From contig NZ_WTUW01000002.1 of the NCBI RefSeq assembly GCF_009882915.1, positions 1,392,895 through 1,456,894 on the forward strand: 64,000 nucleotides of DNA, written 5' to 3'. Numbering within the stretch: position 1 is the first letter of the stretch; every line of letters begins with the position of its first letter. A program made the translations under genes and the position numbers. Shown here piece after piece: positions 55,584 to 64,000 of the stretch. The notes under the pieces are model-generated. The model made no database searches. It saw nothing but the letters and a program-made list of their open reading frames with translations, and had not been told where the DNA came from. The stretch comes from Sneathiella litorea. Lineage in GTDB: Bacteria > Pseudomonadota > Alphaproteobacteria > Sneathiellales > Sneathiellaceae.

Positions 55584-56012
55584 TCATTCCCGCACCACCA
55601 TCACTGAACAGGTAGCATGGCGTGTCACTCGCGCCGCGTTGGGACCCAGCAGATAATCCTGCAACTTAGGCCGATGCGTTCCCATGATAATCAGGTCAGA
55701 TTTAATTTCCCGGCTTACCCGAAGAATCTCCTCATATATCGATCCAAGACCGATAATATGCTGGACATGAATATCTTCAGAAACATGCTCCTTCACAAAG
55801 GTGTGGAGCATTTCATTGGCCTTTTCAACCATCTTTTTTTCATGATCCTTGGGAAAGTATGAGCTGACAATACTCATGCCAAAATCCGGAACCACCGTCA
55901 TGATATGCAAATTGGAGTTAAAAGCCTTGGCATATTCCGTGGCCACCTTAATGGGCTTTTGCCATGACTGCACATCCTCGACATCCACAGCAAGCAAGAT
56001 ATCTTTGAACAT
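55584..56012 (-). CDS. Universal stress protein (TRAP-associated)
   Basis: A 142-residue UspA-fold protein: DILLAVDVEDVQSWQKPI at the start and the ATP-binding end pattern GTHRPKLQDYLLGPNAARVTRHA, followed by CSVMVV. It follows the fused TRAP permease by 16 bp. A UspA protein (TeaD) is also encoded with the ectoine TRAP importer TeaABC of Halomonas and regulates it, so a similar regulatory role is plausible here. Confidence 0.9.
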   Translation of the reverse strand: MFKDILLAVDVEDVQSWQKPIKVATEYAKAFNSNLHIMTVVPDFGMSIVSSYFPKDHEKKMVEKANEMLHTFVKEHVSEDIHVQHIIGLGSIYEEILRVSREIKSDLIIMGTHRPKLQDYLLGPNAARVTRHATCSVMVVRE

Positions 56013-56028
56013 TCTATTCTCCCTTTAT

Positions 56029-58848
56029 TTACGCTGTGCTAGCCGATGAAATACCGGATTGCTGTCGGCGGCGTTGCAACCAGAAAATACCACCAAGCAG
56101 CAAGAGAGCCGGAATGTATAAGAGCTCCTTCGTTGGCTGGCTTACCGGCACTAGAATAGTAAGTATCTGCTGATCAAATTCAAGGCCAGCGGCTTGTGCA
56201 GGACTGTCAAACATCGCATTATCAACGAGGACCTTGGTATCTTCAATCAGGATCTCAAGGCCGTATGCTTCAAGTCTTTCCTCACCTGTCGCTTGATCGC
56301 CAATAGGCATTACGGCTGTAAAAACCAGCTCATCACCAACATCGTCCATTCCCTGGACTATAAATCGCAGTTCCGACCCTACAGGTGAATTTTGGACAGC
56401 CTCAACTATTCCGGCTGGATCCGCTTTCTCAAACGGAGGAGAGATAATATCCATCCAGAAACCCGGTCGGAACAAGGTAAAAGCGATCAGGATGAGCACT
56501 ATCGACTCCCATACCCTCGACTTGGTCATAAAATAGCCCTGTGTTCCCGCCGTAAATAACAGTATGGCCGCAGTCGCAACGACAAAGACAACAAATCCCT
56601 GTATCGGTGTTACATCAATCAACAGCAAATCTGTGTTGAAGATGAACAAGAACGGTAAAATCGCTGTTCGAAGTGAGTAGAAGAAGGCCACAAAACCTGT
56701 TCGGATTGGGTCACCGCCTGAAACTGCCGCAGCCGCGAATGACGCAAGGCCAACCGGCGGAGTAACATCGGCCATAATTCCAAAATAGAATACAAACAGA
56801 TGAACCGCAATAAGAGGAACTATAAGCCCGCTCTGTTGTCCCAGACTCACGATCACAGGAGCCAAAAGCGACGAGACGACGATATAGTTGGCTGTTGTTG
56901 GCAACCCCATCCCAAGAATAAGGCTTAAAACCGCTGTAAATATCAGGATCAGAAGAATCTGCCCCTGGGACAGAAATTCTACAAGTTCCGCGAGAACCAG
57001 CCCGACACCGGTCTGTGAAACCGTACCGACGATAATTCCTGCCGACGCGGTTGCTATACCAATCCCGATCATATTACGGGCGCCCGCAATCATGCCTTCA
57101 ATAAATTCGTCAAAGCCACGCCTAAATGTCCCCGAAGATGCTTCTTTTCGGAATAACGCAAACAGGCGCCGCTGCGTAAGAAGGATAAAAATCATCAACG
57201 CAACAGCCCAGAAAGCGGAAAGTTCAGGTGACAAGCGTTCAATCATCAGACACCAGATCAGAACACCAACCGGCAGAACAAAGTGCAACCCGACCATAAC
57301 GGTCGGCCCTGGTTCCGGAAGTGCGGTAATCGGGGCATTCGGGTCATCGACGACGAGATCGGGATACCTGGCGCAAATTGATACCAGATAAACATAGACA
57401 AGCAGTACCGCTGCACCGGCAATCCAAGGCGTAAGGGTCGGCCCGACGAGCTGCCGCAATAGATCTACGGCAAAGAAAATGGCAAAGCTCGCGATCACTA
57501 TATTGCAGAGGATCAGCGCCCCTTTAGAGAGAATCTTTGCTTTCGTCCCCTCTTCCGCTTTCTCGACAGCCACTTTGAAGATACCAACCTGAAGTAAAAT
57601 CAGGATCAGGATTGCAATGAGTCGGTTGAGCGAGTTGTCCAGCAGATTAAACAATTCCGACAGATAATAAATACCACCCCCCAGAATGAGGATAGTCGCA
57701 AGGGTAATGCCAAACGACAACAACGCCAGCTTCATCGGCTTGACGTCACCCCCCCTATCCAGCCCCTGCATATTTAGCTTCATAGCTTCCAGATGCACGA
57801 TATAGACGAGGGCGATATAAGAGATGATAGCAGGCACGAAAGCGTGTTTCACGACCTCGAAATAACTGATATCGACATACTCAACCATCAGGAAGGCCGC
57901 GGCGCCCATCACAGGCGGCATAATCTGGCCATTTACGGAAGACGCCACTTCCACAGCACCCGCCTTCTCTGAACTAAATCCAACACGCTTCATCATCGGG
58001 ATGGTGAAGGTGCCGGTAGTGACCACATTGGCAATAGAAGAACCGGATATCAACCCTGTCATACCAGAGGCGACGACAGCCGCCTTTGCAGGACCACCCC
58101 GCATATGCCCCATGAGGGAAAAGGCGACCTTAATGAAGTAGTTTCCTGCACCTGCCTTATCGAGCAACGCGCCAAACAACACAAAAAGAAACACGAGACC
58201 TGTTGAAACACCGAGAGCAATGCCGAAAACACCTTCTGAAGAAAGCCACTGATGATCCGCAACCGCCCCGAAACTAGCGCCTTTCCAGGCAAGAATCCCA
58301 GGCGCATAGGGACCCAGGAAGGTATATCCAAGAAACACCATGGCAACGATCATCAAAGGCGGGCCAAGCGCCCGTCTGGTTGCCTCCAATAGAACGACAA
58401 CGCCAACACAGGCAACGATGATATCCACCATATTCGGATTTCCGGGCCGGTCAGAAAGACGGGAACCCAACAGACTATCCGCGATAGAGCTATCGAAAAA
58501 GACGAGATACATCGTCGTGGCAATACCGAGAATACCAAGCAACCAATCGACAGCGGGCACATGATCCCGAGGGGATTTTTTGAATGCAGGATAGGCCAGA
58601 AATGCCAGGATCAAGGAGAAAGCCAAATGGATAGGGCGGGCCTCCTTGCCTGAAAAAACACCCCAACTCAGAATATAGGGAATTGGCGAGGCGATCCATA
58701 CTTGCCATACCGACCAAACCAGTGCCAGTGCAGCAATAAGCAGAGCAATATTTCGGTTGGAAGGATTGCGGCCCCCTACATCCGTCGAAGCAACCAGATC
58801 CTCAAGCTCTTCAGCGCTGAGCGGCTTTTGTTCGTTGTTGCTGCCCAT
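56029..58848 (-). CDS. TAXI-type TRAP transporter fused permease
   Basis: A 939-residue membrane protein fusing the small (DctQ-like) and large (DctM-like) TRAP permease subunits. N-terminal helices contain ALVWSVWQVWIASP; the DctM part has GLISGSSIANVVTTGTFTIPMM and GMGLPTTANYIVVSSLLAP, both typical of TAXI permeases. After the last helices comes a soluble DUF3394-like domain with a PDZ-like piece (FDSPAQAAGLEFDQQI). It imports an organic acid or amino acid delivered by the TAXI protein upstream. Confidence 0.93.
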   Translation of the reverse strand: MGSNNEQKPLSAEELEDLVASTDVGGRNPSNRNIALLIAALALVWSVWQVWIASPIPYILSWGVFSGKEARPIHLAFSLILAFLAYPAFKKSPRDHVPAVDWLLGILGIATTMYLVFFDSSIADSLLGSRLSDRPGNPNMVDIIVACVGVVVLLEATRRALGPPLMIVAMVFLGYTFLGPYAPGILAWKGASFGAVADHQWLSSEGVFGIALGVSTGLVFLFVLFGALLDKAGAGNYFIKVAFSLMGHMRGGPAKAAVVASGMTGLISGSSIANVVTTGTFTIPMMKRVGFSSEKAGAVEVASSVNGQIMPPVMGAAAFLMVEYVDISYFEVVKHAFVPAIISYIALVYIVHLEAMKLNMQGLDRGGDVKPMKLALLSFGITLATILILGGGIYYLSELFNLLDNSLNRLIAILILILLQVGIFKVAVEKAEEGTKAKILSKGALILCNIVIASFAIFFAVDLLRQLVGPTLTPWIAGAAVLLVYVYLVSICARYPDLVVDDPNAPITALPEPGPTVMVGLHFVLPVGVLIWCLMIERLSPELSAFWAVALMIFILLTQRRLFALFRKEASSGTFRRGFDEFIEGMIAGARNMIGIGIATASAGIIVGTVSQTGVGLVLAELVEFLSQGQILLILIFTAVLSLILGMGLPTTANYIVVSSLLAPVIVSLGQQSGLIVPLIAVHLFVFYFGIMADVTPPVGLASFAAAAVSGGDPIRTGFVAFFYSLRTAILPFLFIFNTDLLLIDVTPIQGFVVFVVATAAILLFTAGTQGYFMTKSRVWESIVLILIAFTLFRPGFWMDIISPPFEKADPAGIVEAVQNSPVGSELRFIVQGMDDVGDELVFTAVMPIGDQATGEERLEAYGLEILIEDTKVLVDNAMFDSPAQAAGLEFDQQILTILVPVSQPTKELLYIPALLLLGGIFWLQRRRQQSGISSASTA

Positions 58849-58910
58849 AGAAAGCGTCCCCCTCTTCCACTACATAATCTTCGCCCAGTTAGGTCATATA
58901 CGTCACAATA

Positions 58911-58949
58911 GCAAAAAAATGGCAGGCGGAAAATAACTTCCCGCCTGCC
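58911..58949 (-). terminator. Terminator between TAXI and TRAP permease genes
   Basis: On the minus strand GGCAGGCGG, a 12-base loop including a G/C extension, and CCGCCTGCC are followed by ATTTTTTTG. It starts 9 bp after the TAXI stop and lies ahead of the permease gene, so it is probably a partial terminator that gives more binding protein than permease. Confidence 0.85.
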
Positions 58950-58958
58950 CGTATGGCC

Positions 58959-59933
58959 TTACATCCAGCCTTGTTCCTTGTAATATCGAACAGCCCCTTC
59001 ATGCAAAGGAGCCGACAGATTATTCGTAATCATTGCCTTTGTGTCCAGATTTGCAAACGCAGGATGCATTTTCTTGAACCGTTCAATGTCATCAAAAACC
59101 GCCTTCACAATCTGATAGACCACTTCCGGATCGGTCCTCGTTGAAGAAACGAATGTTGCCCCCACACCAAATGTTTCGACATCTTCATCCGTACCATTAT
59201 ACATTCCGCCAGGAATTGTTGCCATTGCATAAAATGCGTTATCCGCAACCAGCTTTTTGATGACGTCATTATTGACATTCACAAGCACTGCATCGCAAGA
59301 GGTGGTGGCCTCCTTGATGGATCCGTTAGGATGACCAACTGTAAAGACGATTGCATCTACCTTGTTATCGCAAAGAGCGGCAGCCTGTTCGGAGGATTTC
59401 AGCTCAGACGCCAGAGCAAAATCGTCCATCGCCCAGCCCATTTTCTCCATAACGACTTCCATAGTGCCGCGCTGACCCGAACCAGGGTTGCCGACATTGA
59501 CCCGCTTCCCTTTCAGATCTTCAAAAGTCTTGATGCCGGAGTCCTTGCGAGCCAGCACTGTAAAGGGTTCAGGGTGAACCGAGAATACAGCGCGCAGCTC
59601 TTCGAACTTACCATCCGGAAACTGCTTAGGAGCCGTGCCGTTATAGGCGTGATACTGCCAGTCAGACTGGGCAACCCCCATGTCCAGATCCCCTGCACGA
59701 ATGCCATTGATGTTTTTTACGGAGCCCCCTGTTGTATGGGTACATTTAATATCATGATCCGCGGCCCCGCGATTAACCAGCTTACATATTGCGCCACCAA
59801 CCTGATAGTAAACGCCGGTCTGCCCGCCAGTTCCGATAGTAATAAATGTTTCTGCACTCGCTGGCGCAGCCGATAGGCCAAGCCCGCCGATGGCAGTAAC
59901 CGCCACCGCCGCTACGGCAAAAAACTTTCTCAT
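58959..59933 (-). CDS. TAXI family TRAP substrate-binding protein
   Basis: A 324-residue periplasmic protein with a Sec signal (cleavage after AAPASA) and the TAXI fold start TFITIGTGGQTGVYYQVGG, then DLKGKRVNVGNPGSGQRGTM. AAGGAGGAA precedes the ATG. It delivers substrate, often glutamate or other small carboxylates in this family, to the fused permease downstream. Confidence 0.93.
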   Translation of the reverse strand: MRKFFAVAAVAVTAIGGLGLSAAPASAETFITIGTGGQTGVYYQVGGAICKLVNRGAADHDIKCTHTTGGSVKNINGIRAGDLDMGVAQSDWQYHAYNGTAPKQFPDGKFEELRAVFSVHPEPFTVLARKDSGIKTFEDLKGKRVNVGNPGSGQRGTMEVVMEKMGWAMDDFALASELKSSEQAAALCDNKVDAIVFTVGHPNGSIKEATTSCDAVLVNVNNDVIKKLVADNAFYAMATIPGGMYNGTDEDVETFGVGATFVSSTRTDPEVVYQIVKAVFDDIERFKKMHPAFANLDTKAMITNNLSAPLHEGAVRYYKEQGWM

Positions 59934-60226
59934 TATATTCCTCCTTCACTTGTAAAAAATGCTGCTAGCAATTTCTTAATCTCCCCTAGCAACGAATTAT
60001 GCCAATTTCGAAAAACAATCCCAAAGTCGGCCTTTCCTCTCAATTCCTAGCGCAAAGCGCCAAAAAATAAAATTCAGCCTTGAAGAAAATTTACCCTCAT
60101 ATCTTACCAAAAGCCTGCATCACGGGACGTAATTTTTAAAAACTAACGCCATATTGCTCTCAAAGCAAACTCTCAAAATTCCTTCCATGGCAAGAACGCC
60201 TGCTGCTGACGGATGAGCAACTCACG

Positions 60227-61561
60227 CTAAACGGTTGCCTCCCCTACAATCTTATCAATCACCGTTCCGAGCTTATTAACGATTTCCTCGATATGCCATT
60301 CTTCTACTATAAAGGGTGGCGCCAGCAGAATATGATCACCGCGCCGCCCATCTATTGTTCCTCCCATTGGATAGCACATAAGCCCAGCAGCCATCGCCGC
60401 GCTCTTAATTCTCGCATGTATTTTTAGGCTGGGATCCAGAGGTTCCTTTGTCATGCGATCAGCAACGAGTTCCACGCCCTGAAAAAGACCACGACCCCTT
60501 ATATCGCCCACAAATGGATTATTTCCAAGCCGCGCGGTCAAGGCCTCCGCTAACAGTGCGCCACGACGACGAACATTGGATAGCAGGTCATTTTCTTCAA
60601 TATATTGCTGTACGGCGAGCGCCGCCGCGCAACTGACCGGATGCCCCATATAGGTATGTCCATGCTGAAAAAAGCCCGATCCATTAACGATCGCTGCGAA
60701 AATTTCCTGTGAAACAAGCATTGCACCAATTGGCTGATACCCTGCTCCCAGCCCTTTTGCCGTCACCAGAATATCCGGCGCGACATCCTCCTGCTCAATG
60801 GCAAAAAGACTGCCGGTCCGACCCATGCCGCACATCACCTCATCGGCAATAAACAGGATACCATATTGGTCACAAATCTCCCTTATGCGTTTAAAGTAGC
60901 CCTCAACAGCGGGTACGGCTCCCATTGTTGCTCCAACAACCGGCTCACAGATAAAGGCGCAAATATTCTCTGGTCCGGCCTCAATTAATGCCGTTTCAAG
61001 CTCCCCTGCGACCCGTTGACCAAAATCCCATTCTGTTTCGCCCGTTGGCTTTTCGCGGTATTCATAACAGGGGGAAATGAGGGGAACCGACATCAGTAAA
61101 GGCGCATAGGGTTCCCGGCGCCATTGATTTCCACCTGCCGCCAGCGCTCCAATGGTATTACCGTGATAACTTTGCCGCCGCGATATAAAGCGGGTCCGGC
61201 TTGCCTCGCCTTTTTCCAGAAAATATTGCCGGGCCAGTTTCAATGCCGCCTCCACGGCTTCCGACCCTCCCGACACGAAATAAACATGATCCAGATCACC
61301 TGGAGCCCGTTCGATCAAAAAATCTGCCAAATCCTCCATGGGCTGATTTGTAAAAAATCCGCTGTGAGCGAATGATATCTGGTCAATCTGCTGTTTCATG
61401 GCATTAGCGACATAGGCGTTACTATGCCCCAAACAGGAAACAGCCGCACCACCGCTGGCGTCCAGATACTGCTTCCCGGCGGCATCATAGATGTAAGGCC
61501 CCTCTCCTCTTGCCGCCACGGGAAGTTCTACCTGCGGATTTCGATGGAAAACATGTGTCAC
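60227..61561 (-). CDS. Class III aminotransferase
   Basis: About 444 residues of the omega-amino-acid/aspartate aminotransferase family: FVSGGSEAVEAALKLARQ, SYHGNTIGALAAGG, FIADEVMCGMGRTG and the PLP Lys in VTAKGLGAGYQP. The GTG at 61561 overlaps the stop of the RpiR gene (GTGA), which I prefer to a TTG at 61582. It probably transaminates a beta- or gamma-amino acid or diamine. Controlled with rpiR. Confidence 0.91.
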   Translation of the reverse strand: MTHVFHRNPQVELPVAARGEGPYIYDAAGKQYLDASGGAAVSCLGHSNAYVANAMKQQIDQISFAHSGFFTNQPMEDLADFLIERAPGDLDHVYFVSGGSEAVEAALKLARQYFLEKGEASRTRFISRRQSYHGNTIGALAAGGNQWRREPYAPLLMSVPLISPCYEYREKPTGETEWDFGQRVAGELETALIEAGPENICAFICEPVVGATMGAVPAVEGYFKRIREICDQYGILFIADEVMCGMGRTGSLFAIEQEDVAPDILVTAKGLGAGYQPIGAMLVSQEIFAAIVNGSGFFQHGHTYMGHPVSCAAALAVQQYIEENDLLSNVRRRGALLAEALTARLGNNPFVGDIRGRGLFQGVELVADRMTKEPLDPSLKIHARIKSAAMAAGLMCYPMGGTIDGRRGDHILLAPPFIVEEWHIEEIVNKLGTVIDKIVGEATV

Positions 61562-62442
61562 CGGGCATCTCCATTTATCCAATAGGTGTTATTGTCACGG
61601 AGAAGCGCCTCTGACGCCTGCAACTTAATAACAGCCTCCTCGCCGAGCTTGCTCACAATCGCGGCAACCAGGGCCTGAACGATAGCCATTGCGCCAACCA
61701 AAGAACGGTAAAATGACGGGCTTGTGTTCGCTGCAAGAAAAAGATGATCCGCGCCAATCGCCAGAGGGGATACGACACTATCGGTAATAGAAGTCAGCTG
61801 TGCTCCCACGGATTGAGCCGCCTTGGCCGCCCTTACCGTTTCATTCGTATAGGGATCAAAGGCTATGACAAGGACCGCATCTCGCTCAGATATACGTGCG
61901 ATTTCCTCTCCATACAAACCTGCCTGACCTTGAATCAAGCGGGCGTTGGGAAAGAAAACTCGAGTTGCATAATGGAAGTAAAAAGCTATCGGGAAACATT
62001 TCCTGAGGCCTATAATATTAACTGTTTCCGCGTTGATGAATGTTTCCGCTGCGGCCATGATGGCGCTATCTTCGATAGGGTCAAAGGTTTGTTCAATATT
62101 ACGCCTGTCTGCGGCTGATATCTCCTGCAAGAGCCCTGATCCAGCCGTAAAAACCTCGCGCGCTTGTAATTGTCGAGCTCGCGCTGCATAGGAACCACTC
62201 GGCGCGGCAATCCGGTCGCGAAATCTGTCGCGAAAATCATTAAAGGTATTAAATCCCAAACGCTTTGCCAGACGTAACATTGTTGGCGGCAGAACATCAG
62301 CCTGAGCCGCCACTTCACGCATGGAGTGAAAAGCGATGCGATCCGGGCGGTCAAGAGCAAATCGCGCTGCCAACCGCAGCTGCGGACTCAATTGGTCATA
62401 TTCATTTTCAATGACCTTAAGTATATCCTGTCTGTCTGTCAT
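61558..62442 (-). CDS. MurR/RpiR-family regulator
   Basis: A 294-residue regulator with an N-terminal RpiR HTH (VAAQADVLPPTMLRLAKRLG) and a C-terminal SIS domain (VNIIGLRKCFPIAFYFHYAT, ISERDAVLVIAFDPYTNET). SIS domains usually bind sugar phosphates, but RpiR proteins beside aminotransferases also sense amines. First gene of a two-gene unit with the aminotransferase. Confidence 0.9.
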   Translation of the reverse strand: MTDRQDILKVIENEYDQLSPQLRLAARFALDRPDRIAFHSMREVAAQADVLPPTMLRLAKRLGFNTFNDFRDRFRDRIAAPSGSYAARARQLQAREVFTAGSGLLQEISAADRRNIEQTFDPIEDSAIMAAAETFINAETVNIIGLRKCFPIAFYFHYATRVFFPNARLIQGQAGLYGEEIARISERDAVLVIAFDPYTNETVRAAKAAQSVGAQLTSITDSVVSPLAIGADHLFLAANTSPSFYRSLVGAMAIVQALVAAIVSKLGEEAVIKLQASEALLRDNNTYWINGDAR

Positions 62443-62809
62443 AGGTGTCGCCTACTTTTAAAACGCCCCCCTGAAGAAACGGCTATTACCGTCCCAGTCT
62501 ATTAGACTATCCATGGACATAGGCTTCTGCAACAATTGAATCAAAATAATCCAATCAGATCATTTTGTGGCGCCAGCGCCTTACCTCCATAGCAGCCTCA
62601 ATTATAGACGAGCCTATAGCGTTGGAATTGAGACAGAAGGATTATCAATAATTACTGTTTCTAATTTAGATTTTTCTAACCTATAGTGGTATGGGGGCCT
62701 GATTATATTCAATAACCAAAAGATGCGCATATAACTTTTTAGTTCTACGAAAGCGCGTTCTTTCATATTGCTGACTCAGGCTCCTCTGTGTCAAAGAGGA
62801 GGGCAAAAT
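62443..62809. promoter_or_regulatory. Divergent promoter region, about 370 bp
   Basis: AT-rich gap between divergent rpiR and usp genes, which must hold promoters for both. I could not assign a confident -35/-10 pair or operator. No ORF. Confidence 0.4.
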
Positions 62810-63247
62810 ATGACGACAACATTGGTTATTGGCTTAGATGGCCATGAATCGGGTGAACGAGTACTTGACTACGGCAAACGAATGGCCGGGCTTATACAAG
62901 ACAGCGAACTCCTGATTGTTTATATCGTCGAATGGTCACCATACTCATTTCAAACCCCTGAAGAAAATGCCGAACGCCATAAGCGGCGCGAACAAGAAAT
63001 CTCCACCGCTTTTGAGCGCGTTGTTAATCCAGCAGTTGAAAAGCTGGAAAAGGCGGGGATCAAGGCCAAAGGCATCGTTCGGCATGGACATGTTGCGGAT
63101 ATCCTGAACTCGGTCGCCAAGGAACAAAATGCCGAACAAATCATCGTCGGCCGATCCTCCGGGCGAGGCCTGGCAGGACGCATCTTTGGAAGTTCAACAT
63201 CTAATCTGGTCATGAATGCTGCAGTACCAGTTACCGTGATTGGTTGA
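62810..63247 (+). CDS. Universal stress protein
   Basis: About 145 residues with the UspA ATP-binding end GRSSGRGLAGRIFGSSTSNL, followed by MNAAVPVTVI. The ATG at 62810 follows GGAGGG; the frame extends 14 codons upstream without similarity. It precedes a sodium/amino-acid symporter by 10 bp and is probably coexpressed with it, the second transporter-linked Usp in the window. Confidence 0.92.
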   Translation: MTTTLVIGLDGHESGERVLDYGKRMAGLIQDSELLIVYIVEWSPYSFQTPEENAERHKRREQEISTAFERVVNPAVEKLEKAGIKAKGIVRHGHVADILNSVAKEQNAEQIIVGRSSGRGLAGRIFGSSTSNLVMNAAVPVTVIG

Positions 63248-63257
63248 GGGGGAGGAG

Positions 63258-64000
63258 ATGATGAGAAAGTTTTTATTTACGATGCTGTTATTAGTCGCAG
63301 CTAATGGCTGGATTGACAGTGCTCTTGCGCAGGAGGCGCAAACAATCGATCAACAAGTCAATGAAATTTTTGCAAATATTACCGGCCCTTTTGTGAGCCT
63401 GATTTTTGCACCAATACCCGGCACAAGCTTTCCGTGGATAGTTATGTGGCTTGTTATTGCGGCTTCGGTATTCACTATTTATTTCGGATTTGTCCAATTC
63501 AGATTTTTTGGACATGCAATCAGTCTGGTAAAGGGTGACTATTCCGATCCGAACGATGCCGGCGAGGTCAGCCACTTTCAGGCTCTCGCAACAGCGCTTT
63601 CCGGCACGGTTGGACTCGGAAATATTGCCGGTGTTGCCGTCGCTGTCGGGATTGGCGGCCCAGGAGCAACCTTCTGGATGATCTTGGCAGGCTTGCTTGG
63701 AATGGCATCAAAATTCACGGAATGCACACTTGGCGTTAAATACCGTAATGAGTATGAAGATGGCACTGTCTCCGGCGGACCAATGTACTATTTATCCAAG
63801 GGATTTAAAGAACGCGGAATACCCGGCGGCAAAGTTATGGCCATAGTATTTTCAATTTTCTGCATACTTGGTGCGCTTGGTGGCGGAAACATGTTCCAGG
63901 CAAATCAGGCGCACGCTCAAATTTCCGGAATCGTCGGCAACTATCCGGGGTGGATTACAGGGATTGTCTTTGCTGCTGTTGTCTTCGCCGTCATCGTCGG
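63258..64000 (+). CDS. Alanine/glycine:cation symporter (AGCS), partial at window end
   Basis: The first 247 codons of a membrane transporter that runs off the right edge. A signal-like N-terminus ends near SALAQ, followed by several helices with the AGCS hallmarks FQALATALSGTVGLGNIAGVA, KFTECTLGVKYR and GGPMYYLSKGF. It imports alanine or glycine with sodium. GGAGGAG directly precedes tandem ATGs at 63258 and 63261. Confidence 0.92.
   Translation, partial: MMRKFLFTMLLLVAANGWIDSALAQEAQTIDQQVNEIFANITGPFVSLIFAPIPGTSFPWIVMWLVIAASVFTIYFGFVQFRFFGHAISLVKGDYSDPNDAGEVSHFQALATALSGTVGLGNIAGVAVAVGIGGPGATFWMILAGLLGMASKFTECTLGVKYRNEYEDGTVSGGPMYYLSKGFKERGIPGGKVMAIVFSIFCILGALGGGNMFQANQAHAQISGIVGNYPGWITGIVFAAVVFAVIV

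Overview
The window looks like a chromosomal segment of a halotolerant, probably marine Gram-negative bacterium, most likely an alphaproteobacterium. The evidence is an ectABC-ask osmolyte operon with its MarR-type regulator, an Mla-type lipid transport operon next to a periplasmic L,D-transpeptidase and a Tat-exported DUF882 peptidase, TAXI-TRAP transport, and many catabolic oxidoreductase clusters. The taxonomic call is inference from gene content. I saw no rRNA, tRNA, CRISPR array, phage or intact insertion sequence.

Layout. 1-8.1 kb: a minus-strand catabolic cluster (flavin monooxygenase with an NTF2-like N-terminus, two SDRs, two carboxymuconolactone-decarboxylase-like proteins, an amidohydrolase and an MmgE/PrpD protein). 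8.1-9.2 kb: a gene graveyard with a P-type ATPase remnant. 9.2-16.3 kb: plus-strand envelope block (DUF2189 membrane protein, STAS-MlaE, MlaF, MlaD, lipoprotein, L,D-transpeptidase, DUF882 peptidase). 16.4-18.2 kb: an SDR and an SH3 protein. 18.3-23.2 kb: ectoine synthesis (ectA, ectB, ectC, ask) with divergent ectR. 23.3-25.6 kb: katG. 25.8-30.8 kb: a probable quaternary-amine cluster (gamma-butyrobetaine-hydroxylase-like dioxygenase, class II aldolase, BetI-like regulator, aldehyde dehydrogenase, 3-hydroxyisobutyrate-dehydrogenase-like enzyme). 31-40.5 kb: coiled-coil protein, gamma-glutamyltransferase, DEAD-box helicase, two alpha/beta hydrolases, nitroreductase, acyl-CoA dehydrogenase and an NTF2-like protein. 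40.6-48.2 kb: Old Yellow Enzyme, then an aspartate-dehydrogenase/ABC-uptake/LysR/TPP-enzyme cluster. 48.4-49.6 kb: Rnk and a decayed TPR gene. 49.6-55.2 kb: a four-gene operon of lysine 2,3-aminomutase, two ATP-grasp ligases and a GNAT-deacetylase-GNAT fusion. 55.6-59.9 kb: TAXI-TRAP importer with a universal stress protein. 60.2-64 kb: class III aminotransferase, RpiR regulator, a second universal stress protein and a truncated Na+/amino-acid symporter.

How it fits together. Two solute-related pathways stand out: ectoine synthesis from aspartate semialdehyde, and the KamA/ATP-grasp/GNAT-deacetylase operon, which I infer makes or recycles an acylated or peptide-linked beta-lysine compound. 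The second is the best candidate for an undescribed system. Around them are uptake systems (TAXI-TRAP, NMT1-type ABC, AGCS symporter) and several orphan catabolic operons. The most unusual single-gene observation is ectB: its conserved N-terminus is intact and in frame but has no ATG, GTG or TTG, so translation would have to begin at an ATC codon, or the base is a mutation or sequencing error.
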